Source: Parcubacteria group bacterium GW2011_GWA2_45_30
GTDB taxonomy: Bacteria; Patescibacteriota; Minisyncoccia; Sungbacterales; HO2-52-23
Assembly (NCBI GenBank): GCA_001001625.1
Contig: LCKU01000014.1
Coordinates: forward strand, 1 to 14,037
Direction of reading: 5' to 3'
Length of the DNA: 14,037 nucleotides
Below, in pieces: positions 13,513-14,037 of this stretch. The translations under genes and the position numbers were made by a program. Each line of letters begins with the position of its first letter. The first letter of the stretch is position 1. Below the pieces are notes generated by a model that was not told where the DNA came from, ran no database searches, and worked only from the letters and a program-made list of their open reading frames with translations.

Positions 13513-14037
13513 ATGCCTAAGCAAACATCCGAATTTGGTAGAAATTGGTACGCGGTCCATACCTATTCCGGGTATGAGGACGCGGTTGCGCGGAACTTAA
13601 AACAGCGCATTGAATCCATGGGCATGGAGGATAAGATTTTTAACGTGATGGTGCCGATAGAGAAAAAAATCAAAATTAAAAACGGCAAACGGCGCGTGGT
13701 TGAAGAAAAAATCTATCCCGGATATGTTTTGGTCGAGATGATCGTAACGGACGACTCCTGGTATGTGGTGCGAAACACCCCGCGCGTTACCGGATTTATC
13801 GGAGCCGGCACCACGCCGACTCCGCTCTCGCCGGAAGAAATGGAGGTTCTACTGAATCGCATCGGAGAGGAGGAACCCAAATTCAAAATCGATGTCTTGA
13901 TCGGAGATCCGGTAAAAATAACCGACGGGCCGTTCAAGGACTTTGACGGCAAAGTGTCTGAAGTTGACCAGGAACGCGGCAAAATCAAGGTCTTGATGAA
14001 TGTCTTCGGCCGCGACACCCCGGTGGAACTGGATTCG
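13513..14037 (+). CDS. nusG: Transcription termination/antitermination factor NusG (cut by right edge)
   Basis: There are 175 codons to the window edge without a stop; the family is usually about 180 residues, so nearly all is present. The NGN domain (about 10-115) has RNWYAVHTYSGYEDAVARNL, then EEKIYPGYVLVEM and WYVVRNTPRVTGFIG, the conserved RNA-polymerase-binding surface. The C-terminal KOW domain (about 128-175) has GDPVKITDGPFKDFDGKVSE and ends near GRDTPVEL. NusG binds the polymerase clamp helices, suppresses or promotes pausing, and links transcription to ribosomes or Rho. It probably heads toward ribosomal protein genes (rplK/rplA in most bacteria), which lie outside the window. The ATG at 13513 gives the standard N-terminus. 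Confidence 0.96.
   Translation, partial: MPKQTSEFGRNWYAVHTYSGYEDAVARNLKQRIESMGMEDKIFNVMVPIEKKIKIKNGKRRVVEEKIYPGYVLVEMIVTDDSWYVVRNTPRVTGFIGAGTTPTPLSPEEMEVLLNRIGEEEPKFKIDVLIGDPVKITDGPFKDFDGKVSEVDQERGKIKVLMNVFGRDTPVELDS

Noticed and set aside
1..14037. UGA recoding (Gracilibacteria/SR1 type)
   Set aside because: gyrB ends correctly at TGA after KNLDI and secE ends at TGA at the expected length. Glycines in the conserved motifs I checked are encoded by GGN.

Overview
The window most resembles a genome fragment from the candidate phyla radiation (Patescibacteria, Parcubacteria-like). The reasons are indirect. It has a compact mix of core genes (pheS, gyrB, secE, nusG) and poorly conserved exported proteins. 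It has a CARDB-rich secreted protein and an IS200/REP-type transposase of a kind common in those genomes. Shine-Dalgarno signals are weak or absent at most starts. gyrB and secE both end in TGA, so the standard code applies and the UGA-to-glycine recoding of Gracilibacteria/SR1 is not supported.

The left third (1-3700) is accessory and partly decayed. Two tandem family-2 glycosyltransferase genes lie on the minus strand. The downstream copy runs off the left edge with its DDD motif intact. The upstream copy has lost about 106 bp including that motif and is frameshifted. A heptamer repeat tract follows, then a small membrane protein, then a membrane protein whose frame is interrupted by one TAA. 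Next is a PaaK/CapK-like adenylate-forming gene that is frameshifted and lacks its phosphate-binding loop.

The middle (3700-8900) holds a possible minus-strand small membrane protein, a 500-residue membrane-anchored protein of unknown function, and a roughly 1,117-residue secreted protein. The secreted protein has a signal peptide, a (Gly-Pro)6 linker, CARDB domains alternating with cysteine-containing repeat domains, and further Ig-like domains. A symmetrical terminator closes the cluster. A 739-bp element with a Y1 (HUH) transposase follows. Its two ends carry hairpins with an AACAC-TCG-GTGTT core, and a perfect version of the same palindrome lies inside the transposase coding sequence.

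The right third (9640-14037) is housekeeping. It starts with a single-chain phenylalanyl-tRNA synthetase, a PheS core fused to an FDX-ACB domain like the mitochondrial enzyme. Then come gyrB, secE and nusG (cut by the right edge). The spacers here are rich in secondary structure: paired palindromes after pheS, a perfect 28-bp palindrome before gyrB, a multi-branched inverted-repeat array directly before secE, and a bulged hairpin before nusG. Several candidate promoters place transcription starts only a few bases before the start codon, suggesting leaderless mRNAs.

No single locus can be called a new system. The strongest candidates for a second look are the transposase with its palindrome set, the unusual PheRS, and the structured array before secE.
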